Below are positions 19,857-30,560 of a stretch of 64,000 nucleotides of DNA, one piece after another. The DNA is from Flavobacteriales bacterium (lineage in GTDB: Bacteria > Bacteroidota > Bacteroidia > Flavobacteriales_F > PHOS-HE28). The position numbers and the translations under genes are program-made. The notes under the pieces are model-generated. The model saw only the letters and a program-made list of their open reading frames with translations. It was not told where the DNA came from and searched no databases. The stretch's first letter is position 1, and each line of letters begins with the position of its first letter. The stretch is taken from positions 1,931,964 through 1,995,963 of the forward strand of contig JAHCIA010000001.1 in assembly GCA_026129465.1 (NCBI GenBank). The letters run 5' to 3'.

Positions 19857-20252
19857 TCAGTTCACGGTATCGACGATGAGGCTAACGTGGTTGCTGCGCT
19901 TGCGCATGCGGTAGGCTCGGCCCTGTGGTGCGGGCAGCATGCGCTTCAGGCTGCGGGCCTCGTCCACGCGTACGCTCTTCACCACCAGGCCGGCCTCGTC
20001 GGCCTTGCGGCCATCGTTCTTGGCCTGCCAGTTGGCGATGGCGCTCATCAGCAGTTTCTCCAGGTCGCGGCTGCTGTGGCGTGTGCTGAAGCGCAGGATG
20101 CCCAGCGCCTGGCCCACCTCCTTGCCACGGATCAGGTCGGCGACCTGGCGCATGCGGCGCGGGCTGGTGGGCACATTGCGAAGCTGTGCCATGGCCACGG
20201 TCTTGCGGGCCTCCTTGCGGGCGTCAGCGGCGAGTTTCTTGCGGGCTCCCAT
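19857..20252 (-). CDS. rplV: 50S ribosomal protein L22
   Basis: A 131-aa protein whose long beta-hairpin lines the exit tunnel near the macrolide site. Signature [20 protein letters not shown] and [20 protein letters not shown]. It is 5 nt after rpsS. Confidence 0.98.
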   Translation of the reverse strand: MGARKKLAADARKEARKTVAMAQLRNVPTSPRRMRQVADLIRGKEVGQALGILRFSTRHSSRDLEKLLMSAIANWQAKNDGRKADEAGLVVKSVRVDEARSLKRMLPAPQGRAYRMRKRSNHVSLIVDTVN

Positions 20253-20257
20253 GTGGA

Positions 20258-20527
20258 TCAGTTCTTCTTGTTGCCGGAGTGCCCGCGGAAGGTGCGCGTG
20301 GGCGCGAACTCGCCCAGCTTGTGGCCCACCATGTTCTCGGTCACGTACACCGGAATGAATTTGTTGCCGTTGTGCACCGCGATGGTCATCCCCACGAAGT
20401 CGGGGGTGATGGTGCTGGCGCGCGACCAGGTCTTGATCACGTTCTTCTTGCCCGAGGCCTGGGCCTCGCCTACACGCTTGGTGAGCTTGTAGTGGACGAA
20501 GGGCGGTTTCTTGAGTGAACGGCTCAT
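20258..20527 (-). CDS. rpsS: 30S ribosomal protein S19
   Basis: An 89-aa 30S head protein. Start [15 protein letters not shown], with [20 protein letters not shown] and [20 protein letters not shown]. It is 15 nt after rplB. Confidence 0.98.
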   Translation of the reverse strand: MSRSLKKPPFVHYKLTKRVGEAQASGKKNVIKTWSRASTITPDFVGMTIAVHNGNKFIPVYVTENMVGHKLGEFAPTRTFRGHSGNKKN

Positions 20528-20542
20528 GGTCTAACTGGTGGT

Positions 20543-21382
20543 TCAGGCGCCTTTCTTGGCGTTGATGCGTTCGATGATGAACTTGCTGGTCGGGTTCTTC
20601 GGCCTGCGGGTCTTCTTGCCCTTGGCCAGGAGGCCCTTGCGGCTGCGCGGGTGTCCACCGCTGGCGCGGCCTTCGCCACCGCCCATCGGGTGGTCCACCG
20701 GGTTCATGGCCACGGCGCGGGTGCGCGGACGGCGACCCAGCCAGCGGCTGCGGCCGGCCTTGCCGCTCTTCTGCAGCATGTGCTCGCCGTTGCCCACGGT
20801 GCCAACGGTGGCCAAACAGGTCACCAGCACCATGCGCACTTCGCCGCTCGGCATCTTCAGCGTGGCGTAGCGGCCTTCACGGGCGCTGAGCTGGGCGAAG
20901 GTGCCGGCGCTGCGCGCGATGGCGCCGCCCTTGCCGGGGTGGAGTTCGATGTTGTGCACCACCGTGCCCAGGGGGATCTCGCTCAGCGGAAGCGTGTTGC
21001 CCACTTCGGGCGGTACGCCGTTGAGGCCGCTCAGCACGGTCTGGCCCACCTGCAGGCCGTTGGGGGCCAGCATGTAGCGTTTCTCGCCATCGGCATAGAA
21101 CAGCAGGGCGATGCGCGCGCTGCGGGAAGGATCGTACTCGATGGTCTTCACCGTGGCGGGGATGCCGTGCTTGTCGCGCTTCAGGTCCACCGTGCGGTAG
21201 CGCTGCTTGTGACCACCGCCGAGATAGCGCATGGTCATCTTGCCCTGGTTGTTGCGGCCGCCACTCTTGTGGATGCCACGCGTCAGGCTCTTCTCCGGGA
21301 CGTTGGTGGTGACGCCCTCGAAATCGGTGATGACCCGGTGGCGGGTGCCGGGGGTCACGGGGTTGAGTTTTCTGATGCCCAT
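20543..21382 (-). CDS. rplB: 50S ribosomal protein L2
   Basis: A 279-aa protein needed for subunit association and peptidyl-transferase assembly. The C-terminal [17 protein letters not shown] loop, with the conserved His, is present, as are [20 protein letters not shown] near the N-terminus and [20 protein letters not shown] in the core. It is 20 nt after rplW. Confidence 0.98.
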   Translation of the reverse strand: MGIRKLNPVTPGTRHRVITDFEGVTTNVPEKSLTRGIHKSGGRNNQGKMTMRYLGGGHKQRYRTVDLKRDKHGIPATVKTIEYDPSRSARIALLFYADGEKRYMLAPNGLQVGQTVLSGLNGVPPEVGNTLPLSEIPLGTVVHNIELHPGKGGAIARSAGTFAQLSAREGRYATLKMPSGEVRMVLVTCLATVGTVGNGEHMLQKSGKAGRSRWLGRRPRTRAVAMNPVDHPMGGGEGRASGGHPRSRKGLLAKGKKTRRPKNPTSKFIIERINAKKGA

Positions 21383-21402
21383 CTCTGCTCGATGCTACGG
21401 GG

Positions 21403-21696
21403 TCAAATGCTGCTGTACAGGTCGATGGTCTCGCCTTCCTTCACGGTGACGATGGCCTTCTTGTAGCTGGAGGTGCTCCCCCGAAGGATGTTCGTCTTGG
21501 TGTAGCGGGTGCGGTCCTTGCCACGGCAGATCATGGTGCGCACACCGGTGACGGTGACGCCGTACTCCTTCTCCACCGCCTGCTTGATCTGCACCTTGTT
21601 GCTGGTGCGGGCCACCTCGAAGCCGAAGCGGTTCTGCTTCTCGCCCTGGGCGGTCATCTTCTCGGTGACGATGGGCCGTATGATGATCTGGCTCAT
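21403..21696 (-). CDS. rplW: 50S ribosomal protein L23
   Basis: A 97-aa protein at the exit tunnel, the docking site for trigger factor and SRP. Signature IIIRPIVTEKMTAQGEKQNR and KVQIKQAVEKEYGVTVTGVR. It is 3 nt after rplD. Confidence 0.97.
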   Translation of the reverse strand: MSQIIIRPIVTEKMTAQGEKQNRFGFEVARTSNKVQIKQAVEKEYGVTVTGVRTMICRGKDRTRYTKTNILRGSTSSYKKAIVTVKEGETIDLYSSI

Positions 21697-21699
21697 GGC

Positions 21700-22329
21700 T
21701 TACTTGGTGAGGGTGGCCTCCAGCACCGCGATCGCGTCCTTCACGATCAGCAGTCCGTTGGCGTTCATGATATCGTAGGTGTTCAGGTCGCTGGCCGTCA
21801 CCACGCGGGCACCCTGGATGTTGCGCGCGCTGAGCAGCACATTGTCATCCTTGGTGGGCACCACCAGCAGGCTCTTGCGCGTGCCCAGCTCGAAAGCCTT
21901 GAGCAGCGCCATGTAGTCCTTGGTGCGCGGGGCGCCGATCTCCACGCCATCGAGCACCTTGATGGCGCCGTCCTTGGCCTTGTGGGTAAGGGCGCTGCGG
22001 CGGGCCAGGTCCTTCACCTTCTTGTTCAGTTTGAAGTGGTAGTCGCGCGGCTTGGGGCCGAACACGCGGGCGCCACCCTTGAACAGGGGGTTCTTGATGG
22101 AACCCTTGCGGGACCCACCGGTGCCCTTCTGGCGGTGCAGCTTCTTGGTGCTGCCGCTCACCTCGCTCTTCTCCAAGGTCTTGGCGGTGCCTTGGCGCTT
22201 GTTCGCCAGGTGCTGCTTCACGTCCAGCCAGATGGCGTGGTCGTTGGGCTCGACCGCGAAGACGGCGTCGCTGAGCTTGGCCTTCTTGCCGGTGGACTTG
22301 CCGTCCTTGCCGTAGATCTCGAGTTCCAT
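21700..22329 (-). CDS. rplD: 50S ribosomal protein L4
   Basis: A 209-aa protein whose loop reaches into the exit tunnel. The loop signature KLHRQKGTGGSRKGSIKNPL and the GGARVFGPKPRDYHFKLNKK segment are intact. In E. coli L4 autoregulates the S10 operon, but the leader needed for that is not recognisable here. It lies 1 nt after rplC. Confidence 0.98.
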   Translation of the reverse strand: MELEIYGKDGKSTGKKAKLSDAVFAVEPNDHAIWLDVKQHLANKRQGTAKTLEKSEVSGSTKKLHRQKGTGGSRKGSIKNPLFKGGARVFGPKPRDYHFKLNKKVKDLARRSALTHKAKDGAIKVLDGVEIGAPRTKDYMALLKAFELGTRKSLLVVPTKDDNVLLSARNIQGARVVTASDLNTYDIMNANGLLIVKDAIAVLEATLTK

Positions 22330-22330
22330 C

Positions 22331-22948
22331 TTACTTCCAGATGATCACGATGCTGCCCTTGGGACCGGGAACGGTGCCCTTGAGCAACAACAGGTTCTTC
22401 GCCGAATCCACCTTCACCACACGGAGGTTCTCGGTGGTGATCTTCTTGCCTCCGGTGCGGCCGGCCATGCGCATGCCCTTGAACACGCGGCTGGGGTAGC
22501 TGCTGCCGCCCAGCGATCCGGGCGCGCGGCTACGGTCATGCTGGCCGTGGGTGGCCTCGCCCACGCCGCTGAAGCCGTGGCGCTTCACAACGCCCTGGAA
22601 GCCCTTGCCCTTGCCGTTGCCGGTCACCGTCACGTAGCTGCCCTCCTCGAAGAGGTCCACGCCGATCGTGTCGCCGAGCTTCAGGTCCTGCTCGAACTCC
22701 TTGAACTCGTGGGCCTTCTTCTTCACCGTGGTGCCGGCCTTCTTGTAGTGCCCTTTGAGGGCGGCGGGGGTGTTCTTCTCCCGGCGCTCACCGAAGGCGA
22801 GTTGCACGGCCTCATAGCCGTCCTTCTCGGAGGTCTTCACCTGGGTGACCACATTGGGCGTGGCCTCGATCACGGTGCAGGCCACCAGGTTCCCGTCCGT
22901 GTCGAACAGGCTGGTCATCCCGATCTTTTTGCCGATCAATCCGCTCAT
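22331..22948 (-). CDS. rplC: 50S ribosomal protein L3
   Basis: A 205-aa early-assembly protein reaching the peptidyl-transferase centre. Start [20 protein letters not shown], with the signature [20 protein letters not shown] and the Gly/Arg loop [20 protein letters not shown]. It is 20 nt after rpsJ. Confidence 0.98.
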   Translation of the reverse strand: MSGLIGKKIGMTSLFDTDGNLVACTVIEATPNVVTQVKTSEKDGYEAVQLAFGERREKNTPAALKGHYKKAGTTVKKKAHEFKEFEQDLKLGDTIGVDLFEEGSYVTVTGNGKGKGFQGVVKRHGFSGVGEATHGQHDRSRAPGSLGGSSYPSRVFKGMRMAGRTGGKKITTENLRVVKVDSAKNLLLLKGTVPGPKGSIVIIWK

Positions 22949-22968
22949 GGCTTCTTCGTTCTAACCGG

Positions 22969-23274
22969 TCAGACTTTGATCTCCACGTCCACACCGCTGG
23001 GCAGTTCCAGCTTCATCAGCGCATCGATGGTCTTGCTGCTGGAGCTGTAGATGTCCATCATGCGCTTGTAGCTGCAGAGCTGGAATTGCTCGCGGGCCTT
23101 CTTGTTCACGTGCGGCGAGCGCAGCACGGTGAAGATGCGCTTGTGGGTGGGCAGGGGAATGGGGCCGCTCACCACCGCGCCGGTGCTCTTCACCGTCTTC
23201 ACGATCTTCTCGGCGCTCTTGTCGACGAGGTTGTGGTCGTAGGACCGCAACTTGATCCGGATCTTCTGGGTCAT
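22969..23274 (-). CDS. rpsJ: 30S ribosomal protein S10 / NusE
   Basis: A 101-aa 30S head protein, also NusE in transcription antitermination. Starts [20 protein letters not shown] and contains [21 protein letters not shown] chose ATG at 23274. The longer frame upstream runs into fusA and has no S10 similarity. It is 13 nt after fusA, so the S10 segment follows the str segment directly and tuf is not between them. Confidence 0.97.
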   Translation of the reverse strand: MTQKIRIKLRSYDHNLVDKSAEKIVKTVKSTGAVVSGPIPLPTHKRIFTVLRSPHVNKKAREQFQLCSYKRMMDIYSSSSKTIDALMKLELPSGVDVEIKV

Positions 23275-23287
23275 CGCTGGTGGCTTG

Positions 23288-25396
<2,109 letters not shown>

Positions 25397-25420
25397 CTTG
25401 GTCTGTGCTACACGGTGGGA

Positions 25421-25885
25421 TCAGAAACGGAAATGGCTGAAGGCCTTGTTGGCCTCGGCCATGCGGTGCACTTCCTCTTTTTTCTTGAAGGCCGCGCCCT
25501 CCTCCTTGGAGGCGGCCAGCAGTTCGTTGGCCAGGCGCATCGCCATGCTGCGCTCGTTGCGCTCGCGGGCGTAGCCGATGAGCCACTTCATGGCCAACAT
25601 GCGCTTGCGGTCCTCACGCACGGCCTGCGGGATCTGGAAGTTGGCCCCGCCCACGCGGCGGCTGCGCACCTCCACCTGGGGGGTCACGTTCTGCAGGGCC
25701 TTGCGGAACACCTCCAGGCCTTCGCCACCACTCTTTTCCGTGGCGATGTCGATGGCCGCATAGAAGATGTCCAGGGCCTTGGTCTTCTTGCCCTCGAACA
25801 TCAGGTTGTTCACGAACTTGGTCACGAGCACATCGCCGAACTTGGGATCCGGCAGGATGGTGTGTTTCGCCGCTTTCTTGCGCAT
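25421..25885 (-). CDS. rpsG: 30S ribosomal protein S7
   Basis: A 154-aa 16S rRNA 3'-domain assembly initiator that contacts mRNA at the exit. Signature [20 protein letters not shown] and [20 protein letters not shown]. It is 21 nt after rpsL. Confidence 0.98.
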   Translation of the reverse strand: MRKKAAKHTILPDPKFGDVLVTKFVNNLMFEGKKTKALDIFYAAIDIATEKSGGEGLEVFRKALQNVTPQVEVRSRRVGGANFQIPQAVREDRKRMLAMKWLIGYARERNERSMAMRLANELLAASKEEGAAFKKKEEVHRMAEANKAFSHFRF

Positions 25886-25906
25886 GGTCGTCTAAGGCGT
25901 CAACGG

Positions 25907-26305
<399 letters not shown>

Positions 26306-26364
26306 GAGGTCCTTTCGTCTTGGCTTTCAGGCGTTTCCGCATATCCCTTGGCGAAAACGGGCTG

Positions 26365-26391
26365 CGAAGGTAATCCAAAGCCTTTTTTCAA
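26365..26391 (-). promoter_or_regulatory. promoter of the str-S10-spc-alpha superoperon
   Basis: On the minus strand, TTG (26391-26389) is followed after 16 nt by TACCTTCG (26372-26365), a TAnnTTYG -7 box, 59 nt before the rpsL ATG. I see no other strong box between 26305 and 26480, so this is the likely main promoter of the ribosomal operon. Confidence 0.55.
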
Positions 26392-26584
26392 CCGGGTGAG
26401 GTCAATGAATTTTTTCGGAGACCACCTGTCATGCGGCCGTCCGGGGGCGATGAAGACCATCGCAGGGAAGGGCATATCCCCCTGATTACCTAGCGATGGC
26501 ACGACAAACCTCCGTCGACGGAGTGTGCTCCGATCCGCCGTGCGAAAGACCCTGGAATGAACAGGGCGGGCAGCATGTGGAGAT
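26392..26584. other. intergenic region between rpsL and the Fic gene
   Basis: No gene is recognisable. It contains a perfect 14-bp palindrome CTCCGTCGACGGAG at 26510-26523, about 60 bp upstream of the Fic promoter box, which could be an operator, and otherwise unstructured sequence. Confidence 0.4.
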
Positions 26585-26592
26585 TACCTTTG
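26585..26592 (+). promoter_or_regulatory. -7 promoter box of the Fic gene
   Basis: TACCTTTG is an exact TAnnTTTG match ending 19 nt before the ATG at 26612. Confidence 0.5.
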
Positions 26593-26611
26593 TTCGCATC
26601 ATATGATCTGA

Positions 26612-27577
26612 ATGGATGTCGGCAGCATCACCCTCTACAGCATTTCGCCCCGCATGCTGGGCCTGCTGACGAGCATCCACCAGCACCTGGGCGAGGTACA
26701 TGCCCGCCACCTGCAACTCTGTCCGGCGGAACTGGCCATGGCCTACCGCGTGAGCAGCGTGCACGCCACCGTGGCCATAGAGGGGGGCACCCTGGAACCC
26801 GTGCCCGTGGCGGACCTCCTGGCGCACGGCGCCGCACCTTCCCTACCAGCCCATTTCGAGGTGCTCAACACACACCGGGTGCAGGAACTGCTTCCCGCCT
26901 TGGACCCCTATACCGCGCAGGACCTGCGCCACGCCCATGCCGTGCTGATGCACGGCCTGGCATTGGATGCCGGCCACTTCCGCAGCGGACCCATGGATGT
27001 GCTCTATGGCGACCCCGAACCCCTGCGCGTGGCCTCGGCCCATGACCTGCCCGCCACCGTGCAGGAGTTGCTCCAGTACGCCGAGGAGGATGACTTCCCG
27101 CCCCTGCTCACCAGTTGCGTAGTACACTTCGGCCTCATCTACCTGCGGCCTTTTACTGCCGGCAACGGCCGCCTGGCCCGGCTGTGGCAGCGGCGCCTGC
27201 TCATGCGCCATTGGCCGGTATTCGCCTACCTGCCCGTGGAGGCCTTCATCCACCAACGCGAACCCGCCTACCACGCCGCGCTGGAGTACGCCGACCGCCG
27301 GGGTGATTGCGGCGGCTTCATCACCTACCTGCTGGAACGCATCGACGAGGCCCTGACCGAACTGCTTTCAGAAGGCGAACCGGTACGCGGTGCCAATGAC
27401 CGCATGGCCGTCTTCCTGGCCCAAGCCACAAAGCGGCCCTTCCGCCGGAAGGACTACCTGGCCTTCTACCCGGAGCTGAGCACCGCCACGGCGACCAGGG
27501 ATCTGCGGGAGGCGGTGGATGGCGGCTTGCTGCAGATGGAGGGTGAAGGGCGGGGGGTGACCTACCAGAAGAAGTAG
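26612..27577 (+). CDS. Fic-domain protein with degenerate catalytic motif
   Basis: A 321-aa class II-type Fic protein, a fold that normally transfers AMP from ATP to target-protein hydroxyls. The N-terminal inhibitory helix motif (S/T)xxxE(G/N) is present as T53-V-A-I-E57-G58. The Fic core reads RPFTAGNGRLAR at residues 179-190, where the family motif is HPFx(D/E)GNGRxxR. The catalytic His is Arg179 and the Mg2+-binding acidic residue is Ala183, while the GNGR phosphate-binding loop is intact. A C-terminal winged-helix segment (KRPFRRKDYLAFYPELSTAT region, about 272-321) suggests DNA binding. It is a single gene, convergent with the T9SS operon by 4 bp. It is either a pseudoenzyme or has different chemistry. 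Confidence 0.88.
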   Translation: MDVGSITLYSISPRMLGLLTSIHQHLGEVHARHLQLCPAELAMAYRVSSVHATVAIEGGTLEPVPVADLLAHGAAPSLPAHFEVLNTHRVQELLPALDPYTAQDLRHAHAVLMHGLALDAGHFRSGPMDVLYGDPEPLRVASAHDLPATVQELLQYAEEDDFPPLLTSCVVHFGLIYLRPFTAGNGRLARLWQRRLLMRHWPVFAYLPVEAFIHQREPAYHAALEYADRRGDCGGFITYLLERIDEALTELLSEGEPVRGANDRMAVFLAQATKRPFRRKDYLAFYPELSTATATRDLREAVDGGLLQMEGEGRGVTYQKK

Positions 27578-27581
27578 CGCC

Positions 27582-29195
27582 CTACTCCACCACCACCCTC
27601 GTATGCCGCTGCCCTTCGGGGTCCGTGACCCGTAACACATAGGTGCCCCTGCCGAAGCGCGAGAGGTCCACCTCTTCCAGCGTGGCGCCGGTGGGCAGTG
27701 GGCGCTGGTACAGCAATCTCCCCATGGCGTCGTACACCGAATAGTAGCTCTCGGCCATCAACGGGTCTGCGAACTCCACGGTGAAGCGACCCAGGGTGGG
27801 GTTGGGGTACACGCGCATGGCGCGTAGCTTGGTAGGCCGGTATTGCTGCACACTGGTGACCACGCAAGCATCGTACACATTGATGGGATCGAAGATGGTG
27901 TCGTTCACAAAGGCAGGGTGAACGGTGGCGCCATCGATGGAGGTAAGCACGAAATTGCTATCCGTGGGAAAGAGGTCCAGTACCTGAACGGGGTGTTGGC
28001 GCTCCAGACAGGAGAAGTGGCCCAGGCTATCCGTCTTGAAGATATAGGGGAGGCCGGTGTTCATCTCTGGCAGATCGCCCCATACACCACCGCTGATCAA
28101 ATAGCCTCCGTCCGAATGCGCCAATAGGTCCTTCGTGAAGTAATCATAGCCACTTGCTCCCCCGGACCGTGTCCAAAGCGTATCGCCGTTCAAGTCGGTC
28201 TTCATCAGAAAAGGCCGTAAGAAGAAATTGTACCCCGGATGCCCCAAGGTGGCCAGCACCACATAGTTGCCATCCAAGGCTTTTACGATGCGAGAACTCT
28301 GCCCTGTGTACCAATAGTTCGGTGCGCTGTCATAACCCCGGGACCATTGTACTTCCCCAGCACCGTCCAGTTTCATCATGAAGAGCTTCGGCTGGAACGT
28401 GGTAGGCAGCGGGATGAACGGGTTCGTGGAAGCCGTGCTATCCGTGTAGCCGGTGATGATGAAGGCATCGTCCGACTCGATCAGCGCGTCGTGCAACATC
28501 CCTCGGGGGCGGATATAGGACTTGCACCAGAGAAAATTGCCGTTCGCATCCATGCGTGCCACCACCGCCCCGGCCGTGTCCATGTTGATGCCCGCCAGCA
28601 GGTCGCCGCCGGGCAGTTCTTTGATGAACTGAAAAGCGGCTTGATGACTGAACCGTTTGGCCCATACCGGCTCCCCGGCAGCATCAACCTTCAGTGCGAA
28701 GAATCTATAGTCGCGAGTCCCCCAAGCGATGGCTCCTCCCTCTCCACTTAATATATCGAGATCTCCAGCCATGTTTGAGCACTCGGGTGCGTTTAGAGCA
28801 TAATGGTGAATAGACAAGATGTTGCCTATAGAATCCATCCGTCCAATCACGGGATATGTTTTTTTCGCTCCGGTGGTCGAGCAAGTATCCTTCCAGTATC
28901 CGCCCACAAAATAGAATTCGTTTTCAGTATATTTTTTGATAGATTGCATCACTACAAAAGTATCAATATAATAAGCATGACTGTGTATTATCACACCATC
29001 GTTATTGGAAATTGATGTTCCGGTTATATTGATACTAAATGAATTCACAACAATGGTCAACACATTCCCACTATTCAGTTCAATCAGGTTGAATTTCCCA
29101 GCAGCACCACCAGAATATATTCTTTCATATACTGGCTGAGACAAGACCCAGCAGAACTGAATGGAAGACAACAGGAGCAAGGTCAACCTCATCAT
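27582..29195 (-). CDS. T9SS-exported protein with beta-repeat body
   Basis: A 537-aa protein with a Sec signal peptide (MMRLTLLLLSSIQFCWVLSQ), a central region of repeated beta strands (patterns such as GDTLWTRSGG and DSLGHFSCL, like propeller-type surface proteins of the phylum), and a C-terminal T9SS type A sorting domain beginning AMRVYPNPTLGRFTVEF. It is likely secreted or surface-attached; substrate unknown. It begins 3 nt after the stop of the disrupted glycoside-hydrolase-like gene and is the third gene of that operon, so the IS upstream is expected to be polar on it. The first third of the gene is AT-rich, unlike the rest. Confidence 0.8.
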   Translation of the reverse strand: MMRLTLLLLSSIQFCWVLSQPVYERIYSGGAAGKFNLIELNSGNVLTIVVNSFSINITGTSISNNDGVIIHSHAYYIDTFVVMQSIKKYTENEFYFVGGYWKDTCSTTGAKKTYPVIGRMDSIGNILSIHHYALNAPECSNMAGDLDILSGEGGAIAWGTRDYRFFALKVDAAGEPVWAKRFSHQAAFQFIKELPGGDLLAGINMDTAGAVVARMDANGNFLWCKSYIRPRGMLHDALIESDDAFIITGYTDSTASTNPFIPLPTTFQPKLFMMKLDGAGEVQWSRGYDSAPNYWYTGQSSRIVKALDGNYVVLATLGHPGYNFFLRPFLMKTDLNGDTLWTRSGGASGYDYFTKDLLAHSDGGYLISGGVWGDLPEMNTGLPYIFKTDSLGHFSCLERQHPVQVLDLFPTDSNFVLTSIDGATVHPAFVNDTIFDPINVYDACVVTSVQQYRPTKLRAMRVYPNPTLGRFTVEFADPLMAESYYSVYDAMGRLLYQRPLPTGATLEEVDLSRFGRGTYVLRVTDPEGQRHTRVVVE

Positions 29196-29198
29196 GGC

Positions 29199-29666
29199 TC
29201 AGTGGATGATCAATTTCTTCACCTTTATGTGTACTCCATCGGTCACACGCACCCAATAGGCACCCTTGGCCAACTGGCCGAGGGGCAGGAAGTGGTTGGT
29301 TCCCGTGATGTTGGCCTGTGAGGTCACCCGCCTGCCTGCCATATCCAGGACCGCAATATCCTTGGGTGCGTCATCCGGGAAGCGAAGGAAGAGTGCGTCG
29401 CGGGCGGGGTTCGGATACAGCGTGTAATCCCAACCGGCTTCGGGCACAGCTTGTGCGGCAGGCGGTAACTGCAGGCTCTTCACGAAGGGAGCGGGGGTGA
29501 TGATGAAGGCATAGTCGGCGTGGAGTGTGTCCATGTAGTTGTTGAGCGTGCCGCCCAAAGGCGCGGTGGAAAGGTCGAGCGTGATCATTCCCGTACCGGA
29601 AAGATCCTCATCGTCATCGGGACATACGGTGGTGTTCATCCGCGTCGGGAACCAGGTGATGTAGTA
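29199..29666 (-). pseudogene. C-terminal part of IS-interrupted T9SS glycoside-hydrolase-like protein
   Basis: Reading from the IS edge inward the frame is YYITWFPTRMNTTVCPDDDE and onward, 155 codons to a TGA at 29201-29199. It contains the end of a beta domain, a linker (SLQLPPAAQAVPEAG) and a T9SS type A sorting domain (DYTLYPNPARDALFLRF to the end). Joined to the last sense codon at 30563 with one TA copy removed, it continues the same frame as the upstream part. It has lost its start, so on its own it is a fragment. Confidence 0.85.
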
Positions 29667-29687
29667 GAGGCCATCTCAAAAATAGTT
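29667..29687 (+). repeat. left terminal inverted repeat of the IS
   Basis: It begins GAGGCCATCTC and ends at the AGTT before GAGG. It matches the right end except for one substitution and one extra A in the A-run. Confidence 0.85.
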
Positions 29688-29772
29688 GAGGTGTCCTGAG
29701 CCATGAACAACGGGCGTTTGACAACCGAAGAAGGGAGGGTCTTGATCCTTTCACCGTGCATGTCCTCTTTCG

Positions 29773-30551
29773 ATGTCCAAAACGATGGACTGCACGGACG
29801 CCCAGTGGGAAGCGGTCAAGGACCTGCTCTCACCTATTCAAGAGAGGACCGAGACGCGTGGCAGGAAGCCACTGGATGCTCGGGAGGTGTTCAATGGGGT
29901 ATTATGGATCTGCCGGACAGGAGCCAGATGGCAGGATCTTCCACCGCGCTACCCTCCTTACCAGTCGTGCCATCGGTACTTCCAGCGCTGGTGTCAGCAG
30001 GGCGTATGGGACAAGGTGCTGTGGGCCTTGGCGCAGGACCTCAAACGAAGAGGGAAGATCGACATCACAGAATGCTTCATCGATGGCACCTTCTCCAGTG
30101 CCAAAAAAGGGGGCTCCATATCGGCCCGACTAAGCGAGGTAAAGGCACCAAGATCATGGTCGTCACAGACGCTGCTGGTCTTCCTATCGCCGTACGGACC
30201 TTCGGAGCCAGCACCCACGAAGTGAAGCTCGTGACCCAAACGCTGGCCGCGCGTTTCATGGAAGAATTGCCCCAAGTGCTCATCGGCGACAAGGCCTACG
30301 ATAGCGATCAGCTCGATCGCAAGCTCAAGCGCAGGAAGGTCCGCATGATCGCACCGAACCGCGCAGGGCGTTCAAAATCCCAAGATGGAAGGGAGCTTCG
30401 CAGATACAAGCGGAGATGGAAGGTGGAGCGATGCTTCGCCTGGCTCAACAACTTCAGGCGTACTGTGGTCCGCTACGAGTATCACAGCATCAACTTCCTG
30501 GGCTTCGTCCAGCTCGCTTGTGCCATGATCCTCATGCGCAAACTATTTTGA
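29773..30551 (+). CDS. IS5-family transposase (two frames, -1 frameshift)
   Basis: The first frame starts at ATG 29773 and carries the N-terminal DUF4096-type domain ([15 protein letters not shown], then [20 protein letters not shown]) and the first catalytic Asp in [13 protein letters not shown]. The rest of the DDE domain lies in the -1 frame: the second Asp in [11 protein letters not shown] and the Glu in [18 protein letters not shown], ending at TGA 30549-30551. The frames overlap at C-AAA-AAA-GGG-GGC (30102-30114), a run of six A then five G, a typical slippery site. A single fused protein of about 258 aa would be produced by -1 slippage. It could also be a plain inactivating frameshift. 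The strand is opposite to the host operon. Confidence 0.85.
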
Positions 30552-30560
30552 GATGGCTTC
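30541..30560 (-). repeat. right terminal inverted repeat of the IS
   Basis: On the minus strand it begins GAAGCCATCTCAAAATAGTT, the counterpart of the left repeat. The TA target duplication follows at 30561-30562. Confidence 0.85.

Larger units (their letters stand above)
29667..30560 (+). mobile_element. IS5-family (IS427-type) insertion sequence, 894 bp
   Basis: The ends are imperfect inverted repeats: GAGGCCATCTCAAAAATAGT at the left, and GAAGCCATCTCAAAATAGTT read inward from the right. The element is flanked by a TA direct repeat (29665-29666 and 30561-30562). It contains a single transposase coded in two frames. It sits inside a glycoside-hydrolase-like gene. Excising it plus one TA restores that gene's frame exactly, which fixes the boundaries to the base and indicates a recent simple insertion. 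Confidence 0.9.

Noticed and set aside
29661..29670. Longer target duplication (CTAG/GTAG or TAG) for the IS
   Set aside because: Only TA is identical on both sides with symmetrical ends (GA(G/A)GCCATCTC), and only that choice restores the host frame.
29703..30101. Upstream part of the longer frame through the IS as a transposase start
   Set aside because: Its first 130 or so codons are out of frame with the conserved N-terminal transposase domain, which is in the 29773 frame. Only the part after the A6G5 run is real.
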